This document shows, piece by piece, positions 48,618-60,634 of a DNA stretch of 64,000 nt (its first letter is position 1; each line of letters opens with the position of its first letter). Both the position numbers and the translations under genes were made by a program. The notes under the pieces are model-generated. The model was given only the letters and a program-made list of their open reading frames with translations. It was not told the origin of the DNA and ran no database searches. The stretch comes from Oenanthe sinensis. Taxonomy: Eukaryota > Streptophyta > Magnoliopsida > Apiales > Apiaceae. The DNA is taken from positions 40,192,501 to 40,256,500 of the forward strand of contig CM053794.1 in assembly GCA_028671895.1 (NCBI GenBank), read 5' to 3'.

Positions 48618-50137
48618 CACAATTTTATTGTCAGTTTTTTTAGGCCTAACCTAGGTTATAACAATTCTCGGGTGTTCTCCAAAGTCTAGGAGTGGTACCA
48701 TTATGTGAATAACTATTCTAAATAATTAAGTGCATGTGTAGCTCGGATGTGTGATTGAAGTAGCTGAAGGTTATAGAAATTAAAATTTTGAAATTAAAAA
48801 TAATATTATCATTAAATCAGTAACTGTGTACGACAGAATGAGTATGATCGTCTTAGGCTTTGTCCGGTGATGTATAGACCCAAAATTTGCAATTTTAGAT
48901 ATATGGAAGTTAACTTATTTCAATTTATTGACTAGTTTAGCCTTAAAATTACTTTAGGTTCAGTTATACTTCAAGTTTTGTGTGAAGTGTAGATAAGTAT
49001 AAACAAGCTAGGAACGAGTTCTTATAATGAGAATATATAGTTTGCTAATATGACTAGGGGTTACTGTTGTAAGACTTTTACATTCTGTTAATTGTTCTTG
49101 AAACAAAATTTTGATCTTATACGATCAATTTTTAAGGAACGGGAGTATACTTTATAACAAGCTAGTGTGAGCGGAGTAGTCGGAAAGCTAGATATTACCA
49201 TTACGAGTTCAAATAAGTGCAGTAGCAGCGTATCTATGCACAAACAATGTACAGTACTATTCGATACGTTAAAATCTTGCATGACAGCATTTGATTTAAA
49301 CTTGTAATATATATAAACGATGGTGGAAGATATATAAATAAATAGTACGTATCTTCTATATAAAACTGAATAATATATACGATAATTTATGTAAAGTATA
49401 TATCAGTTGTGTTGATTGTTGAGTAACTGTGTAAGGCTGTATGTTGGTTGATAATCTTTGACTTGGGAGCTTTAATTTTGGATGTATTGGGTTGTATCAG
49501 TATCATCACTGTGTTTTATTTGATACAGCATATATATATATATATAATCCTCATTGTACATACTTTTGTGCTTTTAGAGACGGAGCAGCTCTGTTGCCAT
49601 GAACTTTATGCGGAGAGGCCGCATTAGCATAATAAATGAGCTCTCTAGCGTCTTCCAATATTTCAACAAGTTGATATACATATATGTGGTGTATATTTTG
49701 ATCCAGGTTGAATATTACATCATGCATTTTAGGTTTCAGTACTGGTCCAATTGGATGGTTCAACATTTGATATACTTAAAATATAATTCGAACAATAAGC
49801 CAAGGGATATTGGAGGAATAACACACTTCTAAGGCTACTACGTACTTGTACTGTATTATACAAATTTATAGCTAGCTAGTATTAATTACTAGGCTACTAG
49901 CAGCCAGAAGAAGACTGATGCTTTGTACATGTTTGTCAGCGCTATGTGGAGAATTAGAAACTGTGAAAAAACCATAACATTCCGCATTTCACAAATATTA
50001 TGGACAATATTAGAGAAAATACAGAACATATATTGATTCTCACACTTCTCTCTCTCGATTCTCAATTAAACACAACCCTATACGTATATAATCTAGTAAT
50101 TGCGTTCATATATATATATATGTATGTATTGTTTAAA
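48618..50137. other. Intergenic DNA without a recognised gene
   Basis: Contains a minus-strand open stretch near 49551..49680 (EILEDARELIYYANAASPHK) that looks slightly protein-like but matches nothing I know, and TA-rich runs near 49530. No supported gene. Confidence 0.35.
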
Positions 50138-50316
50138 CAGAGCCGACCCTAGAGTTTTGGATGTCCTAGACGAAATTTTGAAATAATGCCCTTTTTTTTA
50201 TAGTTTCAAAAAATAAAAAATGTATATATAATACATGTAGAAAATTTTTTTGGTGCCCCTATCGTAATGGTGCCCTAAGCGGTTGTCTTGATAGCCTTAC
50301 CTAAGGGTCAATCCTG
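50138..50316. mobile_element. Small hAT-type MITE
   Basis: The ends CAGAGCCGACCCTAG and, inverted, CAGGATTGACCCTTAGG are imperfect hAT-type inverted repeats (CAGGGGCGGACC class). The flanks TGTTTAAA and TGTTTAAG form an 8-bp target duplication with one mismatch. Length 179 bp, with TGCCC and GGTGCCC motifs inside. It lies 670 bp upstream of the PTL-like start. Confidence 0.65.
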
Positions 50317-50938
50317 TGTTTAAGATTACTTATAAGCTAGCTACTACCTAGAAATTGAAATATATATATAATTTTTAATTTATAAATTACTTATAAAATA
50401 AAATAAACATGTCGAAAGACTTATTAATTGATGTTAATTGTAGCAGCTTAGCTATATATGCCCCTGTTGATGCTTAAAATTCTTAGTTTCTAAATAAATG
50501 AGTTAGTCTTTGTTTGGTTAACCTTTATTTATTCATGAATTTTAAATACCTAGGAAGTTGTAATTCTCACAAAAATGTGAGAAATTGCTTACTCACCCTC
50601 CCCTCAATGACTTAGTAATTTCTGGGAAGTATAAATACCTACCTTTCAACCAAATAAAAATTTACACTTTTAAGGATTTTGATATAGGAATTAAATATCC
50701 ATGATCAACCAACCAAACAATAGAATGGGAAACATGTATATATGTGACTAGTAGAAAGTTGAGGGGAGGATAGAGAAAGGAGGGTGGATGGGCCCGTTGT
50801 CGTCTACCTAAATTCAAAGGCTCGATCTCTAATCTCTACTAGTAAGTATTCTCTTGAACGACAGGATCCGGGTCTGCCGCTCCCTCCCTTTCACCGGTGT
50901 TAGCTCTACCACAACACCCCTCTCTCTATCTATCTGCT

Positions 50939-50963
50939 ACCTCCTTCTCTCTCTCTCTCTCAC
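50939..50963 (+). repeat. CT microsatellite in the PTL-like 5' leader
   Basis: CTACCTCCTTCTCTCTCTCT and further CT units directly upstream of the start codon at 50987. CT tracts in plant 5' leaders are common and may bind GAGA-binding factors; that is inference. Confidence 0.7.
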
Positions 50964-50986
50964 GTACTCCCTCTTTGTTATAATTG

Positions 50987-53945
50987 ATGGAAATGGAAGA
51001 TCATCAGTATGGAATTGCAGATCTAAGGCACTTCATCAACGCCCGCCCCGCCACCTCTACCTCAGTCGGCTCCAATCTTTTTACGCAACCGACAGCTGAG
51101 CTCATCAACAACGCTGCTAACACCGTTCATCATCATCATCATCACCAGCAGCTTCAGCACAGCAACGATCAACTAGCAGCACAGCAGCACTTGGAGATGC
51201 TCATCTCTACTCGTCACCAACTCAACTCTTCTTCAGACCAAATTACACCAATGCCTACTCCTCGCTCCTCGCCTTTCCTTGATCATCACCAGCAGCACCA
51301 CCACCAGTTGTTTCGCTCTGATTCAACTGCTACTGCCGGTACTTGTGCAGTAGCAACTTTGGATATGGACCTCCAGATGAGTGGAGGTGGAAATGGAGAC
51401 GGTGGAACCGGAAGGTGGCCTAGACAAGAGACTCTCACTCTTCTTGAGATCAGATCAAGGCTCGATCCTAAGTTCAAAGAAGCTAATCAAAAAGGCCCTC
51501 TTTGGGATGAAGTCTCTAGGTATGTATGTTTACATCATATCTTCGATCTATTTCCCTAAACCTAGCTATATATATATCCTCTTATATATATAATATTCAT
51601 GGTATACCCTAATTACTTAATTCTCTCTCCATCTCTCCCGCCTTTGATTAGCATAATTCTTTCCATTACTTTCAGACTCTTGATCAACTGACTCCTCTAA
51701 GTAATTAGGTATCCGCTAATCAACGTACACTCACATGATGCGCACACACAAGCGTGTGTAGAGAGAGGGGGCCGTGGAGGGAGATGATGAGAATACATAA
51801 ATATAAAAATCTCTTTTGTCCGTCTTATCTGCCACTTGTTTTTTTTTAATTCTTCGTTATACATTCATCCATTCACTAGTGTATCAACTGTTCATCCCTA
51901 ATCTTCTTTAATTACTACCTTTTACACAATTCAGTATTAATTTCATATCCTTTGCTCATCTTCTCCTTAATCGCCCACACCACTTAATCTACACCAAGCG
52001 TTTGTTTCTATTCCTCGTTTCGGATCGAATATCCAACTGTTGATAAATTAGAGATTCCTTGTTTATATATGTTTTATTGAATCTCAGAGTCCCTATAATA
52101 TTGTTCAAGAACTGCTAATTAATTAAGTCTGGTATTCATACAGATTATGCCACACAAATTCATGTGTACATCATGGGTTAAAAAAGCTTAATCAATATTG
52201 GTGGCCTCTTTATATATGTATGTAGAATGTGATTACGAGTATATTTGAAGCTAGCTAGCTTGTGTAAATTATTCGATCAAGAAAAGACAATGTGGATGTA
52301 GAATCGGCTATCCCGATGTCTTCCCTTTCTCTACGAACCTTTATTAAAAATTCCTTCATCATTAGCAAGGATCATTATGACCCAGCCTAATTTTACACTT
52401 TATTAGTTTATTACCACTTTGATTCATTCTCGGTCTATTAGTGGACCACATATATATAATATTATATCATTAAGATTCTTCCCCTCCCCCCATATGTATG
52501 TAATCATATATATATATATTATCTTCTCCCTTGCAATGAATGAATTTTTATGAGTAAGTTTATATTATTCATTTTGTAGAATAATGAGTGTTGACCATGG
52601 GTATCAAAGAAGCGGCAAGAAATGCAGGGAGAAATTTGAGAACTTGTACAAGTATTACAAGAAGACTAAGGAAGGGAAAGCCGGAAGACAAGATGGGAAG
52701 CATTATCGATTCTTTCGACAGCTTGAAGCTCTCTACGGTGAATCCTCAAGCAACAATCCTACTACATCACTCCCCAACAATGCACATTTAGCTGGAGTCG
52801 GAGTTACAACGTTTCCGTATACTACTTCTCAAGTCCCGAATCAACAAGTCTTCCATCAAACTCCTAGACAGATTATCGACGATAGTTTTACTCCATCAAA
52901 CTCCTCCGCTTTTGTAACTTCTTCGTCGGATGAGTACTGCAGTGATCTTAATGCTGCCATGGCGTTAAAGAGAAGAGGTAAGAGGAGCTGGAAGGCGAAA
53001 ATAAAAGACTTCATTGACGGACAAATGAGGAAACTTATGGAAAAGCAAGAAGTCTGGCTAGAGAAAATGATGAAGAGTATCGAGCACAAGGAACAGGAGA
53101 GGATGATGCGGGAAGAAGAATGGAGGAAACAGGAGGCAGCTAGAACTGAAAGAGAGCACAATTTTTGGGAAAAAGAAAGAGCTTGGATTGAAGCTCGAGA
53201 TGCTGGCTTAATGGAAGCCTTGCACAAGTTAACTGGGACCAAAGAAATGAGGGCCCCGGTTAGGTCTTCATCTCCTGATCATGCAGATCATGGGGAGCTT
53301 CTATCCACGAGGCCTGCTCATCATCAACATCAGCTTCAAGACCAGAATGATGATGGGAGTGAAACGATGGTGCCAAACAGCAGCGCGAGTTGGCCAGAAT
53401 GTGAGATTACGAGACTAATACAATTGAGGACTAGCATGGAGCCGATGTTTGTTCAGCAAAGTGGGACTGCGGAAGAGCAAGTTCTGTGGGAGGAGATTGC
53501 ATCGAACATGGCTTGTTTGGGATATGACAGCAGGAGTGCTGCAATGTGCAAAGACAAGTGGGAAAACATTAATAATTATCCACCAAAAGCCAAGGATCAG
53601 TCTAGCAAGAAACGCAAAGAGAATAACACTTCTCCCGCAGTAAGCAGCAGTTGTTTCTACTTTCAGAACAATGAATCGATATGCAATAATCAAGGCGGAG
53701 GAGGAAGAGAGTACCGTGAAACCAATGACTTAGGAGGCGGAGGACTTGGAGGTCTCGAATTAACAACATCACTACTAATACAAAGTGACCATCACCATGA
53801 TCATAATGCTTCCAGGCCACCTCCGGATTCTAACGTAGCAAGCAGTACAATGCAAGGTAGCTCATTTAGGTTCTTCATGGGTGATCAGACGGATAATTTG
53901 TGGGAAAATTATGGATTGAAGCTGAGCAAGGGAGATAATAATTAA
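50987..53945 (+). CDS. PTL: PETAL LOSS-like trihelix (GT-2 clade) transcription factor
   Basis: Two exons, 50987..51519 and 52580..53945, give 632 residues. The N-terminus MEMEDHQYGIADLRHFINAR matches the PTL opening and is followed by His/Gln-rich low-complexity sequence. The first trihelix domain spans about residues 142-231 (RWPRQETLTLLEIRSRLDPK...GYQRSGKKCREKFENLYKYY...GKHYRFFRQLEALYG) and the intron falls inside it. A basic patch (KRRGKRSWKAK) starts a central coiled coil (about 309-394). The second trihelix domain (about 449-520, WPECEITRLIQLRTSMEP...CKDKWENIN) ends NNYPPKAKDQSSKKRK, less regular than the usual NKYFRKTK form. In Arabidopsis, PTL limits growth between sepals and shapes petal initiation. 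Frame is kept across the junction and the gene looks intact. A paralogous GT-2 role is possible. Confidence 0.9.
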
Positions 53946-55425
53946 TCACTAATTATTATTAGTCTGGATCAAATTAATCAGTCGTCTTTTGTACCTTGTT
54001 TTAAGTTGTGCTAGCTAGCTTCACCAAGAGGAATTTGAACTAGCTAATACATAGCGGTGGACTATGTTGTCAGGTAAAAAGATGTTACCACTTATCGATT
54101 GCATCAAATTATTATATCAGTTGTAGCAGTATGTTTGTGCAACTTATATTTAACCTCTCCAGTTTTATTTGTGTGTGTTTCTACAAGTATGAATTGATGT
54201 GTTCACTCGAATATATAAGATGGACAATTTAATTAAACATCTGCGAAACTATATATATTGAGCTGGTCCGATCTCTTTGGTCTTGTTATTCTTTCACGAT
54301 GTGACTAACGTTACAGCCATGAGTTTTTACAATGCATGGGTTTATGTATTCGTACTTTATGTATACATCTCGAAATGTGCGTCTCATAATAATTTTACAA
54401 ATTTTGCAGTAACTATTGACTTGGTCATCATGAACTTGGTGGGATAATAAAATGAAAATACAGTAGTTGCTATCATAGGTTAGATTAGATTTATATTCGA
54501 GGCCGTTGACTTGGTTGCTAACGAATTAAAGATATATAAAAAATTATCCATCTATAGCTAGAGTACAAAAGAGATGAAACACAACTTTAATTTTGTGCAG
54601 TGATTCTACCTTGTGAATGGCTATTAAAAACTGGAAAAACTAAACAAAACAAGAAATTGAAAGGCTCCTGGCCTGATCGCTGAAGTATACAAGTGGATTG
54701 ATTGGTTTGATAAAGTGTATGTGTGTATGTATGTTACACACACGTAACGCATATGTATATATCAAAAACTATAGATACACACATGTCTACGTATGCAGAC
54801 TGATGAAACAGGACGATGATGTGTCCCACTGGTAGAAGACGCATGTAGGCTAGACCTGGGAAAGCAACTAGCTACGAAGCTAGTAGGTCAAATTATATAT
54901 TTCTAGATCACCGCACCAATAAAATTCCGTTTGCCTTTCTACATAACTTATAATCATATAATAAATATACTACGGAGTAGTGCTAGGACTGTAATATATG
55001 TATAAATATAGGCAAGCCTACTGGGAGCTTTTACTCTTTGTTTGACCAGCTTTTTCCATGAGAGGGTTTTAATTAGCAATGTATTGATTTCAACTGCATT
55101 CAACCAATTAAGTCCTGTGATGCAAGAACATTCACTCTTCTTCACTTGAGCTAGCTTCAGTTTTACTTTGTATCTGATTTCTTTAATTTCTTTTTCTGCA
55201 AACAAGTGCCAGTAAATTTCTGTTTTACTACATGCTAGTAGTTAATACATGTAGTGATATATATTTCCCAACATTTGGATAAGGAACAAAGTGCGGAATT
55301 TGTCTCAAAAAAGTAAACCGTTTTTGACACAGTTAAGGGGTAACTTTCTGAAGAAAACTCACTTTATGCTAGAAATTCAAAAGGAGATATGGACTTCTGA
55401 ACCCAGATTCTCCAGCACATTCTCA
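53946..55425. other. 3' flank of the PTL-like gene and intergenic DNA
   Basis: The first few hundred bases are the likely 3' UTR and terminator region. A GTATGTGTGTATGTATGTTAC microsatellite lies near 54717. No gene seen. Confidence 0.4.

Positions 55426-55481
<56 letters not shown>
55426..55481. repeat. (CA)n(TA)n microsatellite
   Basis: About seven CA units (55426..55440) run straight into about twenty TA units (55441..55481). Likely highly length-variable and useful as a marker. Confidence 0.95.
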
Positions 55482-55484
<3 letters not shown>

Positions 55485-55564
55485 TTTACGTTAGAAATTC
55501 AAAAAGAGACATAAATTTTTAGTCTTGACAACCAATTTTGATAACAATCACTTCACGTTTTTTA

Positions 55565-55840
55565 TACTCCTTCCGTCCTTATTGAACAAGATGTCCATTT
55601 TGAAAAAATTACATATATTAAAAAAAATTAGTTGAATACATTTTTCATATACATATCCCTTATTATTGTCTTGAAAAAAATAACAATCTAACTAAGTTTT
55701 AAATGATATAGGGATAGTTTTGGAAGATTATCACTATATTTGTTTTGAAAATAGAAATGAACATGTATTTAAGGACAAAATGTATTCAGGAACAAAATTT
55801 ATTTTAAAAGTAAACATGTAAAAAGCGAAGGAGGGAGTAA
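55565..55840. mobile_element. Stowaway-type MITE
   Basis: The left end TACTCCTTCCGTCCTTATTG and the inverted right end TTACTCCCTCCTTCGC are imperfect forms of the plant CTCCCTCCGTCC terminus. TA is present at the left border and close to the right. Inner pairs ATGTCCATTTTGAAA and ATTTTGTCCTTAAATA extend the similarity. About 276 bp, no ORF. Confidence 0.6.
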
Positions 55841-57322
55841 TAGATAAGTGAAACCCTAAAAAATTATTTTAAACTTAATAAATAACGTAGCTTCTTTAAT
55901 TTACATAAAAAAAATTATGCTCATATTATTTATAATAAAAAAACTGTGAGTACATGATTATCATCATCGTCTATCAGAAATCCAAACCCAAATATATATA
56001 TATACACACATATTTAAAGAGAGAAATGCTACATTACACAGCTGGTCTGCATTAGTCTTTATACAATTGATCTACACAATATATGATGAAGAGTACAAAC
56101 CACTTGCTCTTGTCCACCGACTTGGATTATTGATATATCCCTATAGGAATTAGGAACCACGCCAAATTAGTTTCTCTACAACACTCATTATCCCTGTTTT
56201 TGTAGGTACTTTTTTACAGTATTGCATGTTGCAATTACCAACTGTCATGTTTCCTAATAATTCTAAGCAAATTGCTGATCATTAATTAAGAGCTCTTTTA
56301 TATGATAATTAATATAATCTTCTAATATTCTAATCACTGTATATCAATTACTGTACTTTATAGTAGTGACCAACTGACTATTAGTATGTTCACTTTATAA
56401 TCAGATTCTCTATAAATTTCAATTAATTTTATAAACATCACACATTATGAATTTGCTATCAAAATGTACTCATTTATAAATTTGCTGGTTTCAACTTTGA
56501 TGGTTGCCCGTGCACTTTGATATTTTAAAAAAGTTTTCTCATTAACCTTATAATTGCAACCTTAGGTTTTGTGTATGTGTACATTACTACATTGTGTATA
56601 TTAAATATATGTATGTGTGACAGCGTGAGTCGATCTGTAAGAGCTAGACTACCGTACAGATTAAGCTTCTGGATCAGAGTAATGCATCATGCATGCATGA
56701 GAAGATAGATCACCGATTCGGCGATTCTTCTCCTTTTCTTTCTTCTATTATCTACACGTAGTAATTAATACTAGCATTTCGTATACGTCAGCTTTTGCTT
56801 TTTACTTGGATTCTGTTTTCCTTATAGATGAAAGTCTCTCCCGTACAAATATATAAACATACATCAAGGCTCCAGTGTCTTTTCCCTTGATATCTTCCTC
56901 TTGTTTAATTAATCATTTATCTTTCCCTTGACTTGAAATTAAAATGAAAAAGGCTAGGGTAGGCTAGGGTAGGTGGGGGGGGGGGTTAACATTGAAAGAT
57001 GATGATGCAATTGATTTGACAAGCAACTGAAGCAAAAACTGAATCTCACTCTTCTAAGAAGCCCAAATTGGAAGGGTTTCAGTGAGCAGAAGATGACTGT
57101 GCACACTTTGCTTATACACTTTTTAAGGTATTCGATTAGACACTGTTTGTCTCTTTCACCATGAGAAAATTTCACTATGTATATTAGCCCAGATGCATTT
57201 CACTGTTACTATTATTAATAAGTTACCCTTTCTACATCACTACTTCCATCCACCCAGCTCCCCAGCTCTGCTACTGCTTTTTATTGTTTCTGATTCTCGT
57301 TATGCGTGCAAGCTATCGCTGT
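55841..57322. other. Intergenic DNA without a recognised gene
   Basis: AT-rich, with an (AT)n run near 55993, a run of 11 G's at 56975..56985 after two copies of GGCTAGGGTA, and scattered short frames. The frame at 56954..57175 (minus) has no family resemblance. Confidence 0.4.
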
Positions 57323-57323
57323 A

Positions 57324-57389
57324 CCCCCCCCCCCCCCCCCCCCACCCCCCACATCCCACATCCCACATCCCACATCCCACATCCCACAT
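57324..57389. repeat. Poly-C run followed by an ACATCCC minisatellite
   Basis: Twenty C's (57324..57343), an A, six more C's, and then five to six copies of the 7-mer ACATCCC. The minisatellite probably grew from slippage next to the homopolymer. The exact C count is likely unreliable in any assembly. Confidence 0.9.
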
Positions 57390-57939
57390 TTATGATCTTC
57401 GTTCTATTGTGGAGTATTTACATGTATAGCTTTATACATTCCTAAATCGAGGGTTCCCCTTGTTTTATATGCCCATGTGTTTTCTTGGAGTTTGTGCTCA
57501 TGTGGCCGCTTGGTTACTGCATGTTAAACTACATTCACTTCGAATTAAACACAATCACACAACTATTTTTATGGTTAATTTGAATACTCCATCTCGTAGA
57601 GATTGACAATCTCTCGATCCTTTACTTATTGCACTTATTTTCAAATGAAAGTTCATGCTGTTTTTGAGAATTTTCAACTTAATTTTATTAAAATTATATT
57701 TTTCATTACATAACCAATAACCTGATAAAAGAGGGATTATTCTGTACGTGAGAGAATTTTTGAACCTATCAAAAGTCGAATTTGTGTTTATCAAATAGTC
57801 TACATCAAACTCGCATGCATGCCCGTAACCTCCAGTTGTTGATCAAACCATCCATCCAATATAGAGTGCAGGCTTAATAGTACCACCCAATTGTTTTTTT
57901 CTTTTATCTGGTTTAATTGTGTAACACCCAATTGTTGAT

Positions 57940-58013
57940 CATAAGTATTCAGTATATAATATAATATAATGTACTTCATAAGTATTCAGTATATAATATA
58001 ATATAATGTACTT
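57940..58013 (+). repeat. Exact 37-bp tandem duplication
   Basis: The unit starting CATAAGTATTCAGTATATAA occurs twice back to back (57940..57976 and 57977..58013) without a mismatch, so the duplication is very recent or under strong homogenisation. Confidence 0.95.
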
Positions 58014-59700
58014 CAGCTCTGCAAAACTTGAAATCCAGATGTCTACGCAATCGATTAATTTAGTGTACTATATAATCATAGTGTTATCTATTTTTCTAAA
58101 GAGTAGATGAATTACTTTGAAGAAAAGTAGGAAAGATAAATAAATATCCATGAATTATTTGCTTTACTGAAGTTGCAGAGATTTAATCAATAGTACAGTT
58201 TAAGATTCTTCTTCCCTTTAGAAAAAGAATACACGGTGTGTTCTTGATTAATCTTATGATGCTCAATGCTCACTCACATATTAAGATAGTGGAAGAACGA
58301 GTACAGCGTTTTTGTTGAGTTGTTGGCAATGTTCTAGCTAGTCTTCTAGAAATCCTCAAACTGAATAAAGAGATTTACTAATCTTTAAGAGTTTAAGTCG
58401 TTAGGTTTCTTGATCGAATATGTGATTATTATTTTAAAATGAAACGAAATAGCAGCCAAGAAAACAATAATAGACCTCCTACGTTTAAATGAAGATTAAG
58501 AGTTCGTTTGATATACTATTTATTTGGAAAGTTAAAATTTCAGGAATTAATATTTAATATAATTGTTTAGTTGACAAAAATATAGCAAGTGAAAATTAAT
58601 ATGGAAGTTTAAATACCCGTATGATATAGGAAGTATCTCACGCTTTATTATTCAATACTATTTCCTAGAAATTTAATATTAACAAAAAATACTATTTACT
58701 ACAATAAGTTAATTTCTATCTTATATCAAATCACCTCTAATTATCTTCCCTCTCTGCCAAAAATACCCCCTCCTGACTAGGAATTATGAGCGCATTTGAC
58801 TTACTTTATTTTTCAAAAGTAACTATTTATTTTTTTGAAAAGAATATGTAAATATATATTTTTTTAAAAAAAGTATAAAGTAAGAGTTAAACTAAATAGT
58901 AAGATAAATAAGTTTAACTCTTACTTTATTTTTTTTAAAAAAATATTTTTTTTAAAAAAAAATCATAAATATATATACTTATTTCGGAGAAAAACGCTTA
59001 TTTCTCGGTACATAACACTTGCACATAAATGCTTTTTACATAAAAAATAGCTTGAAGAAGATGGTGGGATAGCACTTCAATATTTGCAATATGCACTGCC
59101 TGAAACAATCCTATTTCCAAACTGATATGTAACTTATACTCCCTCCCCCATAATTTTAATTTTATTTGATTTTTCAGCAGACAATTCAACTACTGATTAA
59201 AAATATTCATTTATAATTTTACAATCTACAAATTACTTATTAAAATAAATTAAATAAAGTTTTTAATGATATTTAAAAAAAAGTTCTATATAATTTTTGA
59301 ATCAAAATTGATTCATTTGATTTTATTTTTTAGAATTAAAGTTCAATTTGATTTTAAATGTTAAATAATAGTACTATAAATTATAAGAAGGATATAATTT
59401 ATATACAGGAAAAAGAACTTCTTACACAGGTAGCAGTAGCACGCAGAAATGTCAACAACAATTAATTTGAACTTGTATTTGACTTGGAAGGAACAGCTCC
59501 GCATCTGCTGAAATAGTGGAATCTTTAAAGAAATCAGTATAGACCTCGGCCCAACACATCTTTTGGTACAGACCCATGGACAAAAAAGGGGTGTTTTGGT
59601 TTACAGTTCTTCCCTCTTAAGAGGGAGATGATTACCAATGACAGTGAGGCCGTGAGGGATCTGGAAAAGGATATCACGAATAAACGAAAATACTCAAGAA
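58014..59700. other. Intergenic DNA with MITE-like fragments
   Basis: A likely Stowaway fragment starts at ACTCCCTCCCCCATAATTTT (59139); its other end could not be fixed. Long A/T runs occur at 58850-58960, including an inverted pair TTAACTCTTACTTTATTTTT / AAAAGTATAAAGTAAGAGTTAA. No gene seen. Confidence 0.4.
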
Positions 59701-59747
59701 TATATAATCCATATCTTTACAACCTAAAACTTTGAGATATAAAGTAG

Positions 59748-59885
59748 GCTTTAATCCGAAGTTTGGTCGAAAATACACACTAGCCACTTAACTCGTAAAA
59801 GATCCGGTTCAACCATCGTTGTATGTTTGTAGTAACCATAACTTCGGCCAAAACAACCGGATTTGGAGAGAGTGAGTTCCACTTG
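59748..59885 (+). repeat. Left terminal inverted repeat of the MuDR-like element
   Basis: Pairs with 63675..63830. The strongest block is CCGAAGTTTGGTCGAAAATA followed by CAC...ATCCGGTTCAACCAT. Beyond that GGATTTGGAGAGAGTGAG aligns with GGTTGATTGTAGAGAGTGTA of the other end. Confidence 0.8.
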
Positions 59886-59968
59886 CTGGCAGGAGGAAGT
59901 GATGTCTGTTATGACCGTTGAAACAGTGATGTCCTAAAGAACCATCATCGTTTGAAGCCGCAAATGGT

Positions 59969-59976
59969 TATATAAA
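59969..59976 (+). promoter_or_regulatory. TATA box for the GRF-zinc-finger gene relic
   Basis: TATATAAA in GGTTATATAAACACTTG, 48 bp before the ATG at 60024 and about 90 bp inside the left terminal repeat. Spacing suits a short 5' leader of about 20 bases. Confidence 0.6.
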
Positions 59977-60023
59977 CACTTGAAACACATACATACATGT
60001 CAAATTATTATTAGTATTGAAGC

Positions 60024-60413
60024 ATGTCTTCCTTCAGCTCTACTAGCATTCAAATCGCGGATTTATGTTCATGTGGTTTGAGCCCTGGGAGGAGGTTCTG
60101 GGGTTGCTGCTATACAAGGTATGGATGAAAATAGGTTGCAATACTAACTTCTTGTTGTGTGATGTTCTTAGTTAGTTTGTTAACTATGTTGATTTGATTT
60201 TGATATTGCAGAGAAATCAATGAAGTGGTTGCAATTTCCACCAGTGGCATGACCTAAGTGTACGTGGAAGAGCAAGTTCCTGGGTTGTTGAGAAAGATAG
60301 AAAAGTTGGAAGATGAAATCAAGATAAGAAAAACCAAGGAGAGAAAGCTAGTGATATTGTTGTTTCTTGCTGGAGTTGTGATTTGCAGTTTCTTGTTTAG
60401 TAGGTGTTTTTAA
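60024..60413 (+). pseudogene. GRF-type zinc-finger small membrane-anchored protein, frameshifted
   Basis: GRF zinc fingers (named for a Gly-Arg-Phe motif; unrelated to growth-regulating factors) are small Cys-rich nucleic-acid-binding folds. Exon 1 (60024..60118) encodes MSSFSSTSIQIADLCSCGLS and PGRRFWGCCYT, which is the conserved CxC...GRRFWGC half. Exon 2 (60212..60413) continues REINE, then needs another frame for GCNFHQWHD, and a third for VEEQVPGLLRKIEKLEDEIK followed by a membrane segment (LVILLFLAGVVICSFLFS) and stop. At least two indels therefore break it (one missing T after REINE, one change after WHD). The layout of zinc finger, short coiled coil and C-terminal anchor matches many small plant proteins of unknown role. 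It sits just inside the left terminal repeat, facing the transposase relic. Confidence 0.8.
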
Positions 60414-60634
60414 TTTGCAATGAAGACCATTTTGACTTCATTTTAATGTTAAATTTGTAATGGATGGATGTTGAATTAAAGTTGTTGTGTTTGAATCTAC
60501 ATGTCTTCTATGTAAACTACTGTCAAGTTTGTTGTATGAATGACTGCAAAAATTATTAAGGTACAACTTTAGTAATTAAAATAGATATTATCTGGCATTA
60601 AAGATCAATAGAGAACATAACATGCAACCAAACA

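Noticed and set aside
49551..49766. Minus-strand frame with EILEDARELIYYANAASPHK
   Set aside because: Slightly protein-like but unmatched to any family I know and without clear splice sites; kept only as a note in the intergenic entry.
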